A stretch of 64,000 nt of DNA. Source: Nitrosospira sp. GTDB lineage: Bacteria > Pseudomonadota > Gammaproteobacteria > Burkholderiales > Nitrosomonadaceae. Both the position numbers and the translations under genes were made by a program. A model generated the notes under the pieces. The model was not told the origin of the DNA. It ran no database searches and saw only the letters and a list, made by a program, of their open reading frames with translations. Below are positions 19,167 through 28,508 of the stretch, piece after piece (position 1 is the stretch's first letter; each line of letters begins with the position of its first letter). The stretch is from assembly GCA_013821425.1 (NCBI GenBank), contig JACDGV010000001.1:248001-312000 (forward strand), given 5' to 3'.

Positions 19167-22100
19167 TCAGCCATTCAACTCGGTGATCAGCCGCTTTATT
19201 CGGAGTACTCGTTCGCCGATACTAGGGAGTCGCGCCTGTATTTTCAAGCGGTCGGGGCCGGAGAGTTGATAGTCTCGGTTGCGCTGGATGAGCGCGACGA
19301 TTCGTGCGGCATCAACCGGTGGGCTGGGGGTAAATTGCACTTGGATGTCGTCGGAACTCGCATCTACGCGGGTAATCCCCAAGGGTGTGGCCGCAACACG
19401 AAGACGGTGGCAGTCGAGCAATGCCCTGACAGGATCCGGCAAGAGGCCAAAGCGGTCTCCCAACTCGATCTGTATTTCATCCAGTTGTTCATCGCTCGCG
19501 CAGTTTGCCATGCGCTTGTATATTACCAGACGCTCATGTACGTCGGTGCAATAGTCAGGTGGCAGCAAGGCTGGCACATGCAAGTTGATTTCCGTAACGA
19601 CACCAAGGGGGTGTTGAATATCCGGTTCCTTGCCTTCCTTGAGCGAGCGAACGGCAGAATCGAGCATCGTGGAATAGAGATTGAAGCCGATTTCCTGCAT
19701 TTCGCCGCTTTGCGATTCACCCAGCACCTCGCCGGCACCCCGGATTTCCAGATCGTGCATGGCAAGGTAAAAGCCGGCACCCAGCTCTTCCATGGTCTGT
19801 ATCGCTTCCAGGCGTTTCCTGGCCTGTACTCCCAGCGCCTCGTCCTCCGGTACCAGCAGATACGCATAGGCCTGGTGATGAGAGCGGCCGACACGCCCGC
19901 GTAATTGATGCAGTTGTGCCAGACCGAATTTGTCCGCCCGATTAATGATCATGGTATTGGCAGTGGGAATGTCGATGCCGGTCTCGATGATGGTGGTGCA
20001 GAGCAGCAGATTAAAACGCTGCTGATAAAAATCCTTCATCACGTGTTCCAGTTCACGTTCGCGCATTTGCCCGTGGGCGATGCTCATCCTCGCCTCAGGC
20101 AGCAGGCGGGCGAGCCTGTCACGCATGGGCTGGATAGTGCTTACCTCATTGTGCAAAAAATATATCTGCCCGCCGCGCTTTAATTCCCGCAAGCAGGCTT
20201 CCCGGATGATTCCCTCGGAAAAACGGCTGACAAAGGTTTTAATCGCGAGGCGCCGCAGGGGCGCGGTCGCGATCACCGAAAACTCGCGCAGCCCTTCCAG
20301 CGACATGGCAAGGGTGCGGGGAATAGGCGTAGCGGTAAGTGTCAGCACGTCCACTTCGGAACGCAGGCTCCTCAGTTGTTCCTTGTGGCGTACGCCAAAG
20401 CGGTGCTCCTCGTCAATGATGACCAACCCCAGGTTCTTGAACTTCACGCCTTTCTGGATCAGTTTATGCGTGCCAATGACTATGTCTATTTGCCCGTTCG
20501 CCAGCCCTGCCAGTGCCTGAGCTTGTTCTTTGACTGAGCGGAACCGTGACAGCTCCGCAATTCTGATCGGCCACTCGTTGGCAATCAGGCTGAACCGGTC
20601 GGAGAAATTCTGGAGATGCTGCTCAGCCAGAAGCGTGGTGGGCACCAGCACTGCCACCTGTTTACCATCCGCAACAGCGACAAAGGCAGCCCGCAACGCT
20701 ACCTCGGTCTTGCCGAAACCTACATCGCCGCAAATCAATCGATCCATCGGCTTATCCGACATCAGGTCCTCGATAACCGCTCCAATAGCCGCAGCCTGAT
20801 CGGGCGTTTCCTCGAAGCCGAAACCTTCGACAAATGCCTCGTAATCATTTTTCCGAAAGCGAAACGCGTGGCCCGGGCGTGCGCTGCGCTTTGCGTAAAG
20901 GTTTAGCAGTTCCGCAGCCGTATCGCGCACCTGCTGCATCGCTTTGCGTTTGGCCTTGTCCCACTGGCCACTGCCGAGCTTATGCAGCGGTGCGCTTTCT
21001 GGAGACGCGCCGCTATACCGGCCGATAAGATGCAATTGCGAGACCGGGACATAGAGTTTGTCCCCGCCCTCGTATTCGAGCGATAAAAATTCTGTTGCGC
21101 CTTCCCCTATATCCATGCTTACCAGCCCAAGGTACCGGCCAATGCCATGTTGCTCGTGCACAACCGGATCACCAGCCTTTATCTCCGAGAGGTCTCGCAG
21201 CATTGCGTCGCTTGCTGCAGTGGTTTTACGAGAATCCCGTTCTCCCCGGCCGTGAAGATGCCGCGCATATAGCTCACTCTCGGTAATGAAGGCTATCCCT
21301 TCATCGGGACACACGAAACCGGTGTGCAGGGGGCCTACACCAAGCGCAAAAGGGTGAGTAGTTGTCAGGAATTGCGCGTAATCCTCGCAGATACCAAGTT
21401 TCAGCTGGTATTGCCTCAGATGTTCTGCGATGAGTTCTCGCCTTCCCAGACTTTCCGCCAGGAGTAATATCCGCCCGTCGGCAATGGCGGTGAAATCGGC
21501 AATAAATGCGGCAAGCCGTCCTGCCGGATGCTCAGCGCGGCGATCAATCTGAAGAGGCGGCAGCACGCTGGTCAGTTTCGGAGCATTAAGGTTGGAGTGC
21601 TGGGGGTCGAACTGGAGCTCGATGCGCGGGTAGGGCTTCAGCGCGCCAAAAAAAGCCTCTGTCGTGAGGAACAGGTCGGCGGGTTTTAACAGTGGCTGGT
21701 CAATGTCGCCTCGCAACATCTGATAGCGCGCTTGCGTGTCGCTCCAGAAGTTTTGAACCGCCGGGTAAAGTTCATGGTGCAGGCACAACGGCGTGGTTCG
21801 CGGCAAATAATCGAACAGTGTCGCCGTATGCTCAAAAAACAGGGGCAGATAGTATTCGATACCCGCAGGCGTGCCGCCTTTGCTGATGTCTCGATAAATG
21901 CGGCTTTTTGAAGGGTCGCCCTCGAATTTTTCCCGAAAATTGCCCCTAAAACGGGTCCGGCCTTCTTCGTCAAGGGGAAACTCGCGCGCAGGCAATAGTC
22001 GTATTTCGCTTACGGGATAGACGCTTCTCTGCGTATCCACATCGAAAGTACGGATGGTTTCGATTTCGTTATCCAGCAGATCGATGCGGTAGGGCAGAGG

Positions 22101-22619
22101 ACTGCCCATTGGGAACAGATCGATCAACCCTCCACGGACGCTATATTCGCCGGGCGAAAGCACTTGGGTTACATGGCTGTAGCCCGCCAAGTTCATCTGG
22201 CTGCGTAGCAAGTTCAGATTGAGTGTCTCGCCCCGCTTGAGAAAAAAGGTGTGCGCAGCCAGATATTCTCGCGGCGGCATTCGATATAACGCAGTCGTAA
22301 TCGGCACAATCAGTATGTCGCATGTGCCGCTCATGAGTTGATAGAGCGTGGCAAGGCGTTCGGATACCAGGTCCTGATGAGGTGAGAAGGTATCGTAGGG
22401 TAATGTCTCCCAATCCGGCAGCAGGCGGGTAGTCAACTCCGGTGCGAAAAAAGGAATTTCCTCCAGTAACCTTTGCCCACCAAGCGCGCTGGCGGTAACG
22501 ATAGCAATAGGTTTGGCCTGCTGTGCCAGTCGTGCGAGCGCAAGCGAATCGCTGGAACCGTCGAAATGGCCGTAGCGAATCGTCGAGCCGGGTGGGGGGA
22601 TAGTCAGCTTGAATGGCAT
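19167..22619 (-). CDS. mfd: Transcription-repair coupling factor Mfd
   Basis: An 1150-residue ATP-dependent translocase that removes RNA polymerase stalled at lesions and recruits UvrA. The N-terminal UvrB-like module (about 1-300) is followed by the RNA-polymerase-binding domain (AGDPVVHEQHGIGRYLGL, YVPVSQLHLIGRYSG). The RecG-like motor carries the Walker A loop CGDVGFGKTEVALRAA, DEEHRFGVRHKEQL, TLTATPIPRTLAMSL and RVGRSHHQAYAYLL. The C-terminal TRCF domain ends the protein. Length equals the usual Mfd length. It lies downstream of recJ on the same strand with a gap of about 114 bases. Confidence 0.97.
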   Translation of the reverse strand: MPFKLTIPPPGSTIRYGHFDGSSDSLALARLAQQAKPIAIVTASALGGQRLLEEIPFFAPELTTRLLPDWETLPYDTFSPHQDLVSERLATLYQLMSGTCDILIVPITTALYRMPPREYLAAHTFFLKRGETLNLNLLRSQMNLAGYSHVTQVLSPGEYSVRGGLIDLFPMGSPLPYRIDLLDNEIETIRTFDVDTQRSVYPVSEIRLLPAREFPLDEEGRTRFRGNFREKFEGDPSKSRIYRDISKGGTPAGIEYYLPLFFEHTATLFDYLPRTTPLCLHHELYPAVQNFWSDTQARYQMLRGDIDQPLLKPADLFLTTEAFFGALKPYPRIELQFDPQHSNLNAPKLTSVLPPLQIDRRAEHPAGRLAAFIADFTAIADGRILLLAESLGRRELIAEHLRQYQLKLGICEDYAQFLTTTHPFALGVGPLHTGFVCPDEGIAFITESELYARHLHGRGERDSRKTTAASDAMLRDLSEIKAGDPVVHEQHGIGRYLGLVSMDIGEGATEFLSLEYEGGDKLYVPVSQLHLIGRYSGASPESAPLHKLGSGQWDKAKRKAMQQVRDTAAELLNLYAKRSARPGHAFRFRKNDYEAFVEGFGFEETPDQAAAIGAVIEDLMSDKPMDRLICGDVGFGKTEVALRAAFVAVADGKQVAVLVPTTLLAEQHLQNFSDRFSLIANEWPIRIAELSRFRSVKEQAQALAGLANGQIDIVIGTHKLIQKGVKFKNLGLVIIDEEHRFGVRHKEQLRSLRSEVDVLTLTATPIPRTLAMSLEGLREFSVIATAPLRRLAIKTFVSRFSEGIIREACLRELKRGGQIYFLHNEVSTIQPMRDRLARLLPEARMSIAHGQMRERELEHVMKDFYQQRFNLLLCTTIIETGIDIPTANTMIINRADKFGLAQLHQLRGRVGRSHHQAYAYLLVPEDEALGVQARKRLEAIQTMEELGAGFYLAMHDLEIRGAGEVLGESQSGEMQEIGFNLYSTMLDSAVRSLKEGKEPDIQHPLGVVTEINLHVPALLPPDYCTDVHERLVIYKRMANCASDEQLDEIQIELGDRFGLLPDPVRALLDCHRLRVAATPLGITRVDASSDDIQVQFTPSPPVDAARIVALIQRNRDYQLSGPDRLKIQARLPSIGERVLRIKRLITELNG

Positions 22620-22733
22620 CTCTCGACACTGATGTTAATGGGGCGGCGAAATGGACCGCCGCCACCTCATTAAAAGTGGCCACATTATATGTCAGTATCA
22701 GGGGAACGTCGGAATACAGCTTATGGGGAAATA

Positions 22734-24515
22734 CTACGAGGTTGCTTGACCGTCGGCACGAAACCAGTGATCCAGAATGAATTGCAGCGAGGACCCGCCG
22801 TTAAACTCATTTATCTGCAAGCGATAAACGGCATCTATCACTCCGGGAAGAGGACCTGTGTGAAAAAATAATATGGCGTCATAAAGTAACCCCGATTTTC
22901 CTTGCCCGCGTCCCCTGATTTCTTTTTCCTGCCTCCTCAATTTCAATTTAAGATGCTTTTGTCCAACAATGCGCTGCTCTTCCACGCAAAAGCGGGTGCT
23001 GAAGGCTGGTTGGGCAAACCCCTGTCCCCAAACCTGCTTCGAAAGGTGAAGCGCCAGTTCTCCGTTTATTTCGGATTCATCAAGATCGCCGTCAGTCTCT
23101 ATTATCTGCCTGAGATCAGCCGGCGCCAGCAAAGCCTGGGCGGTTTGCTCGAAAGCATCGCGAAAATTTTCGAAATCACAGGCGCGTATGGTAAGTCCGG
23201 CCGCGGCCGCGTGGCCGCCGAATTTGAGTAACAGGCCCGGATAGCGCTTGGAAAGGAGGTCCAGCGAATCACGCAGGTGAAATCCTGCAATGGATCTTCC
23301 CGATCCTTTCAATTCACCATTGCTGCCGGGGGCGAACGCGATTACCGGGCGATGGAACTTGTCCTTTATACGGGACGCGAGTATGCCTATTACGCCCTGG
23401 TGCCAACCGGGATCGAACAGGCTCAGGCTATTAATCGTCGCGTGTGACGTCCGGTCTTGCGATTGGGTTGAAAGCACACGCTCCAGCAGGATTGTGGCGC
23501 TATCGTGCATGTCTGCTTCAATTTCCTTGCGCCTGCGGTTAAGTGCGTCGAGTTGCAGAGCAATTTCTGCGGCGCGAGATTCATCGTCTGTAATGAGGCA
23601 CTCGATGCCGAGAGACATATCGTCGAGCCGCCCCGCTGCATTCAGTCGTGGCCCCAGCATAAAACCCAGCTCATAGGCGGACGCCCGTTGAAAATCCCGC
23701 CGCGCAACTTCCAGCAAAGCGTTGATACCTGCACAGCCCCTTCCCTTGCGGATACGTTGTAAACCCTGGTGTACCAGAATGCGGTTGTTGTCATCCAGGC
23801 TCACCACGTCCGCCACGGTGCCAAGTGCTACCAGGTCGAGCAGACTGGCAAGATTAGGTTCATTTCGGGGAGAGACAAACGCGCCTTTCGCACGCAATTC
23901 TGCCCGTAGTGCCAGCATCAGATAAAACATTACCCCGACGCCAGCAAGATGCTTGCTGGGAAAGTCGCAGCCCGGTTGGTTCGGGTTCACAATCATGGCC
24001 GCATCCGGCAGCTCATCCCCGGGCAAGTGATGGTCCGTAACAAGCACTTGCATCCCGAGACGATTGGCTTCAGCGACTCCTTCCACGCTGGCTATGCCAT
24101 TGTCTACTGTGATCAGGATATCCGGATGGGCTCGTGTGGCGGCAGCAAGTCGCACGATCTCGGGCGTGAGACCGTAGCCGTATTCGAAGCGATTGGGAAC
24201 GAGATAGTCCACTATTGCACCGAATCTCCTCAGCGCGCGTATGCCAACCGCACAAGCTGTAGCCCCATCCGAATCATAATCGGCGACGATCAGCAGACGC
24301 TTTTTCGCAAAAATTGCCGCGGCGAGAAATTGCGCCATTACGGAAGCATTCTTCAGACGGGCGAATGGAATCAGCCGCGTCCAGTCAAGCTCGAGTTGGG
24401 CTGGTGCATCTATACCGCGGGCGGCATAGATGCGGGCCAGAACAGGATGGATGCCCGACCGGATGAGGGCATCGAAAGCATGCGACGGATAGCTGCGGAC
24501 AATCGTTATGGACAT
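22734..24515 (-). CDS. recJ: Single-stranded-DNA-specific exonuclease RecJ
   Basis: A DHH-family 5'-3' exonuclease of 593 residues acting in recombination and mismatch repair. The metal-binding motifs are visible: VADYDSDGATA (78-87), VDNG (137-140), DHH (161-163) in VTDHHLPG, and ALGTVADVV. The DHHA1 segment includes KGSGRSIAGFHLRDSL and KFGGHAAAAGLTI. The C-terminal OB-like region closes the protein. The start at 24515 gives the usual MSITIVRS-type N-terminus. It lies between the DUF1207 gene and mfd, all on the minus strand, which would allow a DNA-repair transcript recJ-mfd. Confidence 0.95.
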   Translation of the reverse strand: MSITIVRSYPSHAFDALIRSGIHPVLARIYAARGIDAPAQLELDWTRLIPFARLKNASVMAQFLAAAIFAKKRLLIVADYDSDGATACAVGIRALRRFGAIVDYLVPNRFEYGYGLTPEIVRLAAATRAHPDILITVDNGIASVEGVAEANRLGMQVLVTDHHLPGDELPDAAMIVNPNQPGCDFPSKHLAGVGVMFYLMLALRAELRAKGAFVSPRNEPNLASLLDLVALGTVADVVSLDDNNRILVHQGLQRIRKGRGCAGINALLEVARRDFQRASAYELGFMLGPRLNAAGRLDDMSLGIECLITDDESRAAEIALQLDALNRRRKEIEADMHDSATILLERVLSTQSQDRTSHATINSLSLFDPGWHQGVIGILASRIKDKFHRPVIAFAPGSNGELKGSGRSIAGFHLRDSLDLLSKRYPGLLLKFGGHAAAAGLTIRACDFENFRDAFEQTAQALLAPADLRQIIETDGDLDESEINGELALHLSKQVWGQGFAQPAFSTRFCVEEQRIVGQKHLKLKLRRQEKEIRGRGQGKSGLLYDAILFFHTGPLPGVIDAVYRLQINEFNGGSSLQFILDHWFRADGQATS

Positions 24516-24615
24516 GCACTGACATCGAAACCGGATGGTTTCCAGTATAGCGCGTGGAGACGTATTCGGCCTCTTTTACAGGGGCGGCGCTGCCTGATAA
24601 AACAAGGGTTAGTCC

Positions 24616-24639
24616 TTCAGGGCTTCCTTCAGGGCTTCC
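24616..24639. repeat. 12-bp perfect tandem repeat TTCAGGGCTTCC
   Basis: Two exact tandem copies of TTCAGGGCTTCC lie in the gap between the DUF1207 stop and the recJ start. The 12-mer is identical to the core of the dispersed repeat at 38274-38300, so this may be a degenerate or partial copy of the same element. Confidence 0.6.
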
Positions 24640-24656
24640 TTCACTGCTATCCTTGG

Positions 24657-25814
24657 TTAAAAGTGGTAATGTGCCCCGATACCGAGATAGTCGACCCGCT
24701 GCCTGAAAAACTGGCCAGTCGGAGAATTGCCGTGAAAATATTCGGCGAGGAACAGTAGCTTCCGGCCGAATGCCTGAAAGTGATCCAACTGAAAACCGGC
24801 CCTCGCGGACACATCGGCATTCCAGTCGTTTTGTTGATGATTCTTGATGTCAACCGCTACAATTGGTCGCATTGATACGAGTTCGATTCGCCATGGGCTT
24901 CTATACTCGACGCCGTACTGTATCGACCAGGGCTTGATTGTCGACGGTTCTTTGTGAAAAATACCCCCACCGCCCCCATAGACCCGTAACCCATACGGAA
25001 GCTCATACGACAGCCTGAGATCAGCTCCCTCATAGCTCAGGTTGATCCTCTCCAGGTCGGTTAGCCGGCGCAGCAAAAACTCATCGCCCAGATGTGAGCT
25101 TTGATGATAGACGCGGCCGAAAGCGGAAAAATGACCCGTTCGCACACTGCCGTAGACTGATGCGATAAAGTCCGAATTTATAAGATCCGATGATGGCGCG
25201 GCGAGATTGAAGTCGCTGAAGACAGCTGCCTGAATACCTGTTTCCCATTGTGCGGTGGATTGCCCCAGATTGCCCCGGTAGAACGGGATGGTTTCACCAA
25301 AGCTGACGGCGCCGTTGCTATTTCCATCAATATTGTTCCCGACATAGTTACGATACGTGGCTGAGAAATGTGCCCACCGCGGATCAGCCAGCAGCGGCTT
25401 GAACAGATGACCCTCAGGCAGCATCCCGGTTGCCAGAACCGCTGCACCTGCCGCGGGCACGCCTTCGCTCGCGATTGCTTCTTCCGATACTGGCGATGTG
25501 GCGGCGGGTTGCTGGATAGGCTCGAATGCGTCCCGCTGGACGGTACTACTAACAGTAGCTTCCGCCACGGTTACCGCAGTGACCCCCGGAATCTGTGACA
25601 GTGCCTGTACAATTGGGCCGCGGTTTTCGGCTGTAAGCTTATCTGCCGGAACTGTAATGAAACCGTCCCTTACGATCAAATTCGGTATCTCAACCTTGAA
25701 ACTATGCCTGAGTACCCCTGCTGCATAGCCGGCAATGTAAGAGTCTTCGGTAATTGCAGCGTTGACCGCTGCCGAAAAAAACAACATGGCTGCGATAATA
25801 GACAGGCGTCGCAC
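24657..25814 (-). CDS. Exported DUF1207 protein with N-terminal BON-like domain
   Basis: A 385-residue exported protein: signal peptide (residues 1-19, ending SAAVNA), then a BON-like fold (LRHSFKVEIPNLIVRDGFITVP, IVQALSQIPGVTAVTVAEA). A linker rich in Ala, Pro and Glu follows, then the DUF1207 domain opening with LFKPLLADPRWAHFSATYRNY. The rest has alternating hydrophobic strands and ends in YLGIGAHYHF, the terminal aromatic pattern of outer-membrane barrels. I infer an outer-membrane or periplasmic location. DUF1207 has no assigned function. The BON plus DUF1207 combination is worth noting. It precedes recJ on the same strand but the gap suggests separate expression. Confidence 0.82.
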   Translation of the reverse strand: MRRLSIIAAMLFFSAAVNAAITEDSYIAGYAAGVLRHSFKVEIPNLIVRDGFITVPADKLTAENRGPIVQALSQIPGVTAVTVAEATVSSTVQRDAFEPIQQPAATSPVSEEAIASEGVPAAGAAVLATGMLPEGHLFKPLLADPRWAHFSATYRNYVGNNIDGNSNGAVSFGETIPFYRGNLGQSTAQWETGIQAAVFSDFNLAAPSSDLINSDFIASVYGSVRTGHFSAFGRVYHQSSHLGDEFLLRRLTDLERINLSYEGADLRLSYELPYGLRVYGGGGGIFHKEPSTIKPWSIQYGVEYRSPWRIELVSMRPIVAVDIKNHQQNDWNADVSARAGFQLDHFQAFGRKLLFLAEYFHGNSPTGQFFRQRVDYLGIGAHYHF

Positions 25815-26129
25815 AGTATTTCCTTTTTTAGGTCGCGATTTGAAGATGAGTCAAGTTGTTGTAGTGGATAATTTTGCGGTTATGGCAGGACTACCGACGT
25901 CCGGAGTTATTGCTTCTGACTTTCCGACATGTTAATTAAAAAATAATCGGTGAAACACCAGCCTTGCGGTCAGCAATCCTGGAACGTTATTGGAGGAGCC
26001 AAAAGCCGGTCCGTACGGTGACGCACATAGAAGCACAAATAGAACCTTCTGTTATCATTGGTTGTCCCTGCGATACTCTTGTAATACTTTCAGTTATTCC
26101 AATTGCCAGTCCAACCAGGAGCCGCGGTA
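25815..26129. other. Intergenic region, DUF1207 gene / SMR gene
   Basis: A 315-base divergent gap. It contains an AT-rich patch around 25930-25950 that could hold promoters. No clear -10/-35 pair, guanidine riboswitch or small gene is recognised, although SMR genes are sometimes riboswitch-controlled. Confidence 0.4.
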
Positions 26130-26459
26130 ATGCAATGGTTTTACCTTTCTATCGCAATTGTCAGCGAGGTTGTGGCTACCTCCGCGTTGAAATCGAGCAA
26201 TGGCTTCACGCAATTGTGGCCGTCGATGACAGTAGTGGCAGGGTACGCCATTGCCTTCTTCTTCCTTTCTGTTACGTTACGTACAATGCCCGTGGGGATC
26301 GCCTACGCCATATGGTCAGGGGTGGGTATCATGCTCATTGCGCTTATTGCCTGGCTGGTTCACGGACAAGTGCTGGATGCGCCCGCTGTCCTGGGATTGG
26401 TGCTAATCGTTGCAGGTGTGGTTGTCCTCAGCGTGTTTTCCAGGTCAGCAATTCATTAA
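26130..26459 (+). CDS. SMR-family multidrug/quaternary-cation exporter (EmrE-like)
   Basis: A 109-residue inner-membrane antiporter with four predicted transmembrane helices that exchanges protons for cationic compounds. The essential glutamate in helix 1 is present (Glu13 in SIAIVSEVVATSALK). PVGIAYAIWSGVGI in helix 3 matches EmrE rather than the SugE/Gdx branch. The ATG at 26130 has AGGAG at 26117-26121; upstream in-frame starts add an unlikely tail. The pirin gene follows after 30 bases, so the pair may be one transcript. The natural substrate is not known. Confidence 0.9.
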   Translation: MQWFYLSIAIVSEVVATSALKSSNGFTQLWPSMTVVAGYAIAFFFLSVTLRTMPVGIAYAIWSGVGIMLIALIAWLVHGQVLDAPAVLGLVLIVAGVVVLSVFSRSAIH

Positions 26460-26489
26460 TAGAAAAAATCAACGCTCACACTTGAGTAC

Positions 26490-27389
26490 ATGATGACACA
26501 TTCCGGGGCAGTAGCCGATAATTCTGCGAAGAAACTACATCGCATTCAACGTGGCGCGGACCAGCATTGGGTCGGGAACGGCTTTCCCGCGCGCACACTC
26601 TTTACTTATTCGAACCTGGGGCCGATGATTAGCCCTTTTTTGCTCCTCGATTATGCCGGACCCATGGAGTTTTTACCGACGGAGAAACGCCTTGGTGTCG
26701 GTGTACATCCGCATCGCGGATTCGAGACGGTTACCATTGTCTACAGCGGTGAAGTGGAGCATCGTGACAGTACCGGCAGTGGCGGCATTATCGGTCCCGG
26801 CGACGTACAATGGATGACTGCGGCCTCCGGCCTGGTTCATGAAGAGTTTCATGGTCCTGATCTTGCGCGCCGCGGCGGCGTGCTTGAAATGGCTCAATTA
26901 TGGGTCAACCTCCCTGCCAAAGCCAAAATGGCGCCTCCGCGTTATCAAAGTATCTCGAATAAGCAGATTCCGGCGTTAAGTCTTCCCGGTGGGGAAGGGA
27001 GTCTACGCGTCATTGCGGGCGAGTTTGGCGGCGTCCAAGGACCAGCAAGAACGTTCACGCCTGTCCATGTGTGGGATCTTCAATTGGCCAGCGAACAACC
27101 ATTCTGTCTGCCGGTACCGGAAGGTTACGCCACGTTGCTAGTGGTCCTGAAAGGTTTAATAAACGTCGATTCCGAAACGATAGGCTCGGCGGAGGTCGGG
27201 ATTTATGATCGGGCAGGCGGCCATATTCGTATCAACAGTGCACAGAACGCAACCACGTTGCTGCTTTGCGGTGAGGCGATCGAAGAACCGATTGTCGGGA
27301 GCGGGCCCTTTGTCATGAACAGCGCAGAGGAAATCAGACAGGCAATTTCTGATTATCAGGGCGGCAGAATGGGGCGTCTGACATACTAA
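26490..27389 (+). CDS. Pirin-family bicupin protein
   Basis: A 299-residue bicupin. The N-terminal cupin has the complete metal site: His73 and His75 in VHPHRGFETVT, then His117 and Glu119 in ASGLVHEEF. Pirins bind iron; some have quercetin 2,3-dioxygenase activity and others act as redox-responsive regulators, so the activity here is open. The C-terminal cupin (PVHVWDLQL to IVGSGPFVMNSAEEI) has lost metal ligands, as usual. It follows the SMR exporter by 30 bases on the same strand. Confidence 0.92.
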   Translation: MMTHSGAVADNSAKKLHRIQRGADQHWVGNGFPARTLFTYSNLGPMISPFLLLDYAGPMEFLPTEKRLGVGVHPHRGFETVTIVYSGEVEHRDSTGSGGIIGPGDVQWMTAASGLVHEEFHGPDLARRGGVLEMAQLWVNLPAKAKMAPPRYQSISNKQIPALSLPGGEGSLRVIAGEFGGVQGPARTFTPVHVWDLQLASEQPFCLPVPEGYATLLVVLKGLINVDSETIGSAEVGIYDRAGGHIRINSAQNATTLLLCGEAIEEPIVGSGPFVMNSAEEIRQAISDYQGGRMGRLTY

Positions 27390-27542
27390 TCTTACGCATA
27401 TGCACTGGGTTGCCCCCGAAATCCAATCCCTCTTCCTGCCATCCGATATTCTCTGCATCCCTGGCGGTATTTTTCGGGCAACGTTGAAACATTAACATAC
27501 CGGCCAATTTCCCAAAATGTTCAGGGTTGTGAACCCCCGTTC

Positions 27543-27830
27543 ATGGAGCGAACACACCGGTCCCGATTTTTTATTGATGGGTGATTATCCAGGCGGACTC
27601 AGCTTGCTTCATGGCTGGCAGTGGTTCCAGGGGTAGCGATGGCGGCACCAGAGGGAATCGGAACTGGCATTGGAGACTGGGACGGGGGAGGTATTCCTCC
27701 CGATGAAGTCCGTATGCTTCCTGAACCCGCGACGCTGACGCTCCTTCCGCTTGGGCTCGCCGGAATAGGGATCACGCGGCGCGGCAAGCGTCCTGCCGCA
27801 AATCGCGTAAACCAATTTTTCAGGCCATGA
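27543..27830 (+). pseudogene. Broken PEP-CTERM protein ORF
   Basis: A frame open from an ATG at 27543 is interrupted by TGA at 27582-27584 and then runs to 27830. After the stop, RRTQLASWLAVVPGVAMA resembles a signal peptide. The C-terminus has a clear PEP-CTERM sorting signal: LPEPATLTLLPLGLAGIG followed by ITRRGKR. That tripartite pattern (PEP, hydrophobic helix, basic tail) is recognised by exosortase/XrtA systems. The only later starts are GTG 27621 and ATG 27639, neither with a ribosome binding site. I therefore read it as a small decayed PEP-CTERM gene; a sequencing error or a short GTG-started protein is possible. The mature part would be only about 25 residues. Confidence 0.5.
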
Positions 27831-27965
27831 AGTCCTGAACAAAGCCAACCTGCACAGCGATGGTGCGGCTGCGCGGCAATGTTCGCAACGTTAACACATC
27901 AGGGGCGAATCACTAGCGGATGAGCACCGATTACGGTAACCCTGATCCGGTCCGCTGATACTTTT

Positions 27966-28385
27966 TCATCCGCGTGTTGCGGACTGGCTCTCGAATCCCG
28001 CCACCTCAATCGTCGGCAAGGGTTTCCATCCGGACTTCCGGTGTTCCACAACCACATTAGTGAAGATGCCGCCGCGTACGTTGAATTTCGCGGTGAGACG
28101 AAGATATTTTGGTTTCAGGGCGGCGACCAGGTCATCGGCAATGCGGTTGGTCACGGCTTCATGGAATGCCCCCTCGTTTCGGTACGACCAGATATAGAGC
28201 TTAAGGCTCTTGAGCTCGACGCACTTCCTGTCAGGAAGATAGTCGAGAATCAGCGTGGCAAAATCCGGCTGACCGGTTTTTGGGCACAGGCAGGTAAATT
28301 CCGGGATTTCCATGTGAATATGGTAATCCCGGTCCGGGGCCGGGTTGGAAAAAACTTCGAGGTTTTTCGCAGTACTGCTTGGCAT
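27966..28385 (-). CDS. queF: NADPH-dependent preQ0 reductase QueF
   Basis: A 139-residue T-fold enzyme reducing 7-cyano-7-deazaguanine to preQ1 for queuosine in tRNA. The catalytic segment [12 protein letters not shown] carries the nucleophile Cys34 and the acid Asp41. The family motif [20 protein letters not shown] is present. Size and layout match the short, YkvM-type QueF. The frame continues upstream to 28484, but MPSSTAK at 28385, preceded by AAGAGA, is the normal N-terminus. Divergent from smc. I looked for a preQ1 riboswitch in the gap and found none. Confidence 0.95.
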   Translation of the reverse strand: MPSSTAKNLEVFSNPAPDRDYHIHMEIPEFTCLCPKTGQPDFATLILDYLPDRKCVELKSLKLYIWSYRNEGAFHEAVTNRIADDLVAALKPKYLRLTAKFNVRGGIFTNVVVEHRKSGWKPLPTIEVAGFESQSATRG

Positions 28386-28508
28386 TCTCTTATCTCGGTC
28401 AAATCGGTTAGAATGGTCTGCCCGCAGATACGTTCGGGGACGTCCCTCCAGGATGATTTTGAGGCGTCTCTTCGGGCTGCACAATTATAACTGCTTGCGA
28501 ACGACAAA

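Noticed and set aside
27409-27482. Long-range hairpin after the pirin gene (TTGCCC...CGAAA with TTTTCGGGCAA)
   Set aside because: The arms pair only with a two-base bulge across about 50 bases of loop, which is too weak to call a terminator.
28386-28508. preQ1 riboswitch or promoter before queF
   Set aside because: A minus-strand TATAAT (28489-28484) exists, but the only -35-like TTGTCG is 12 bases away. No preQ1 pseudoknot pattern was found.
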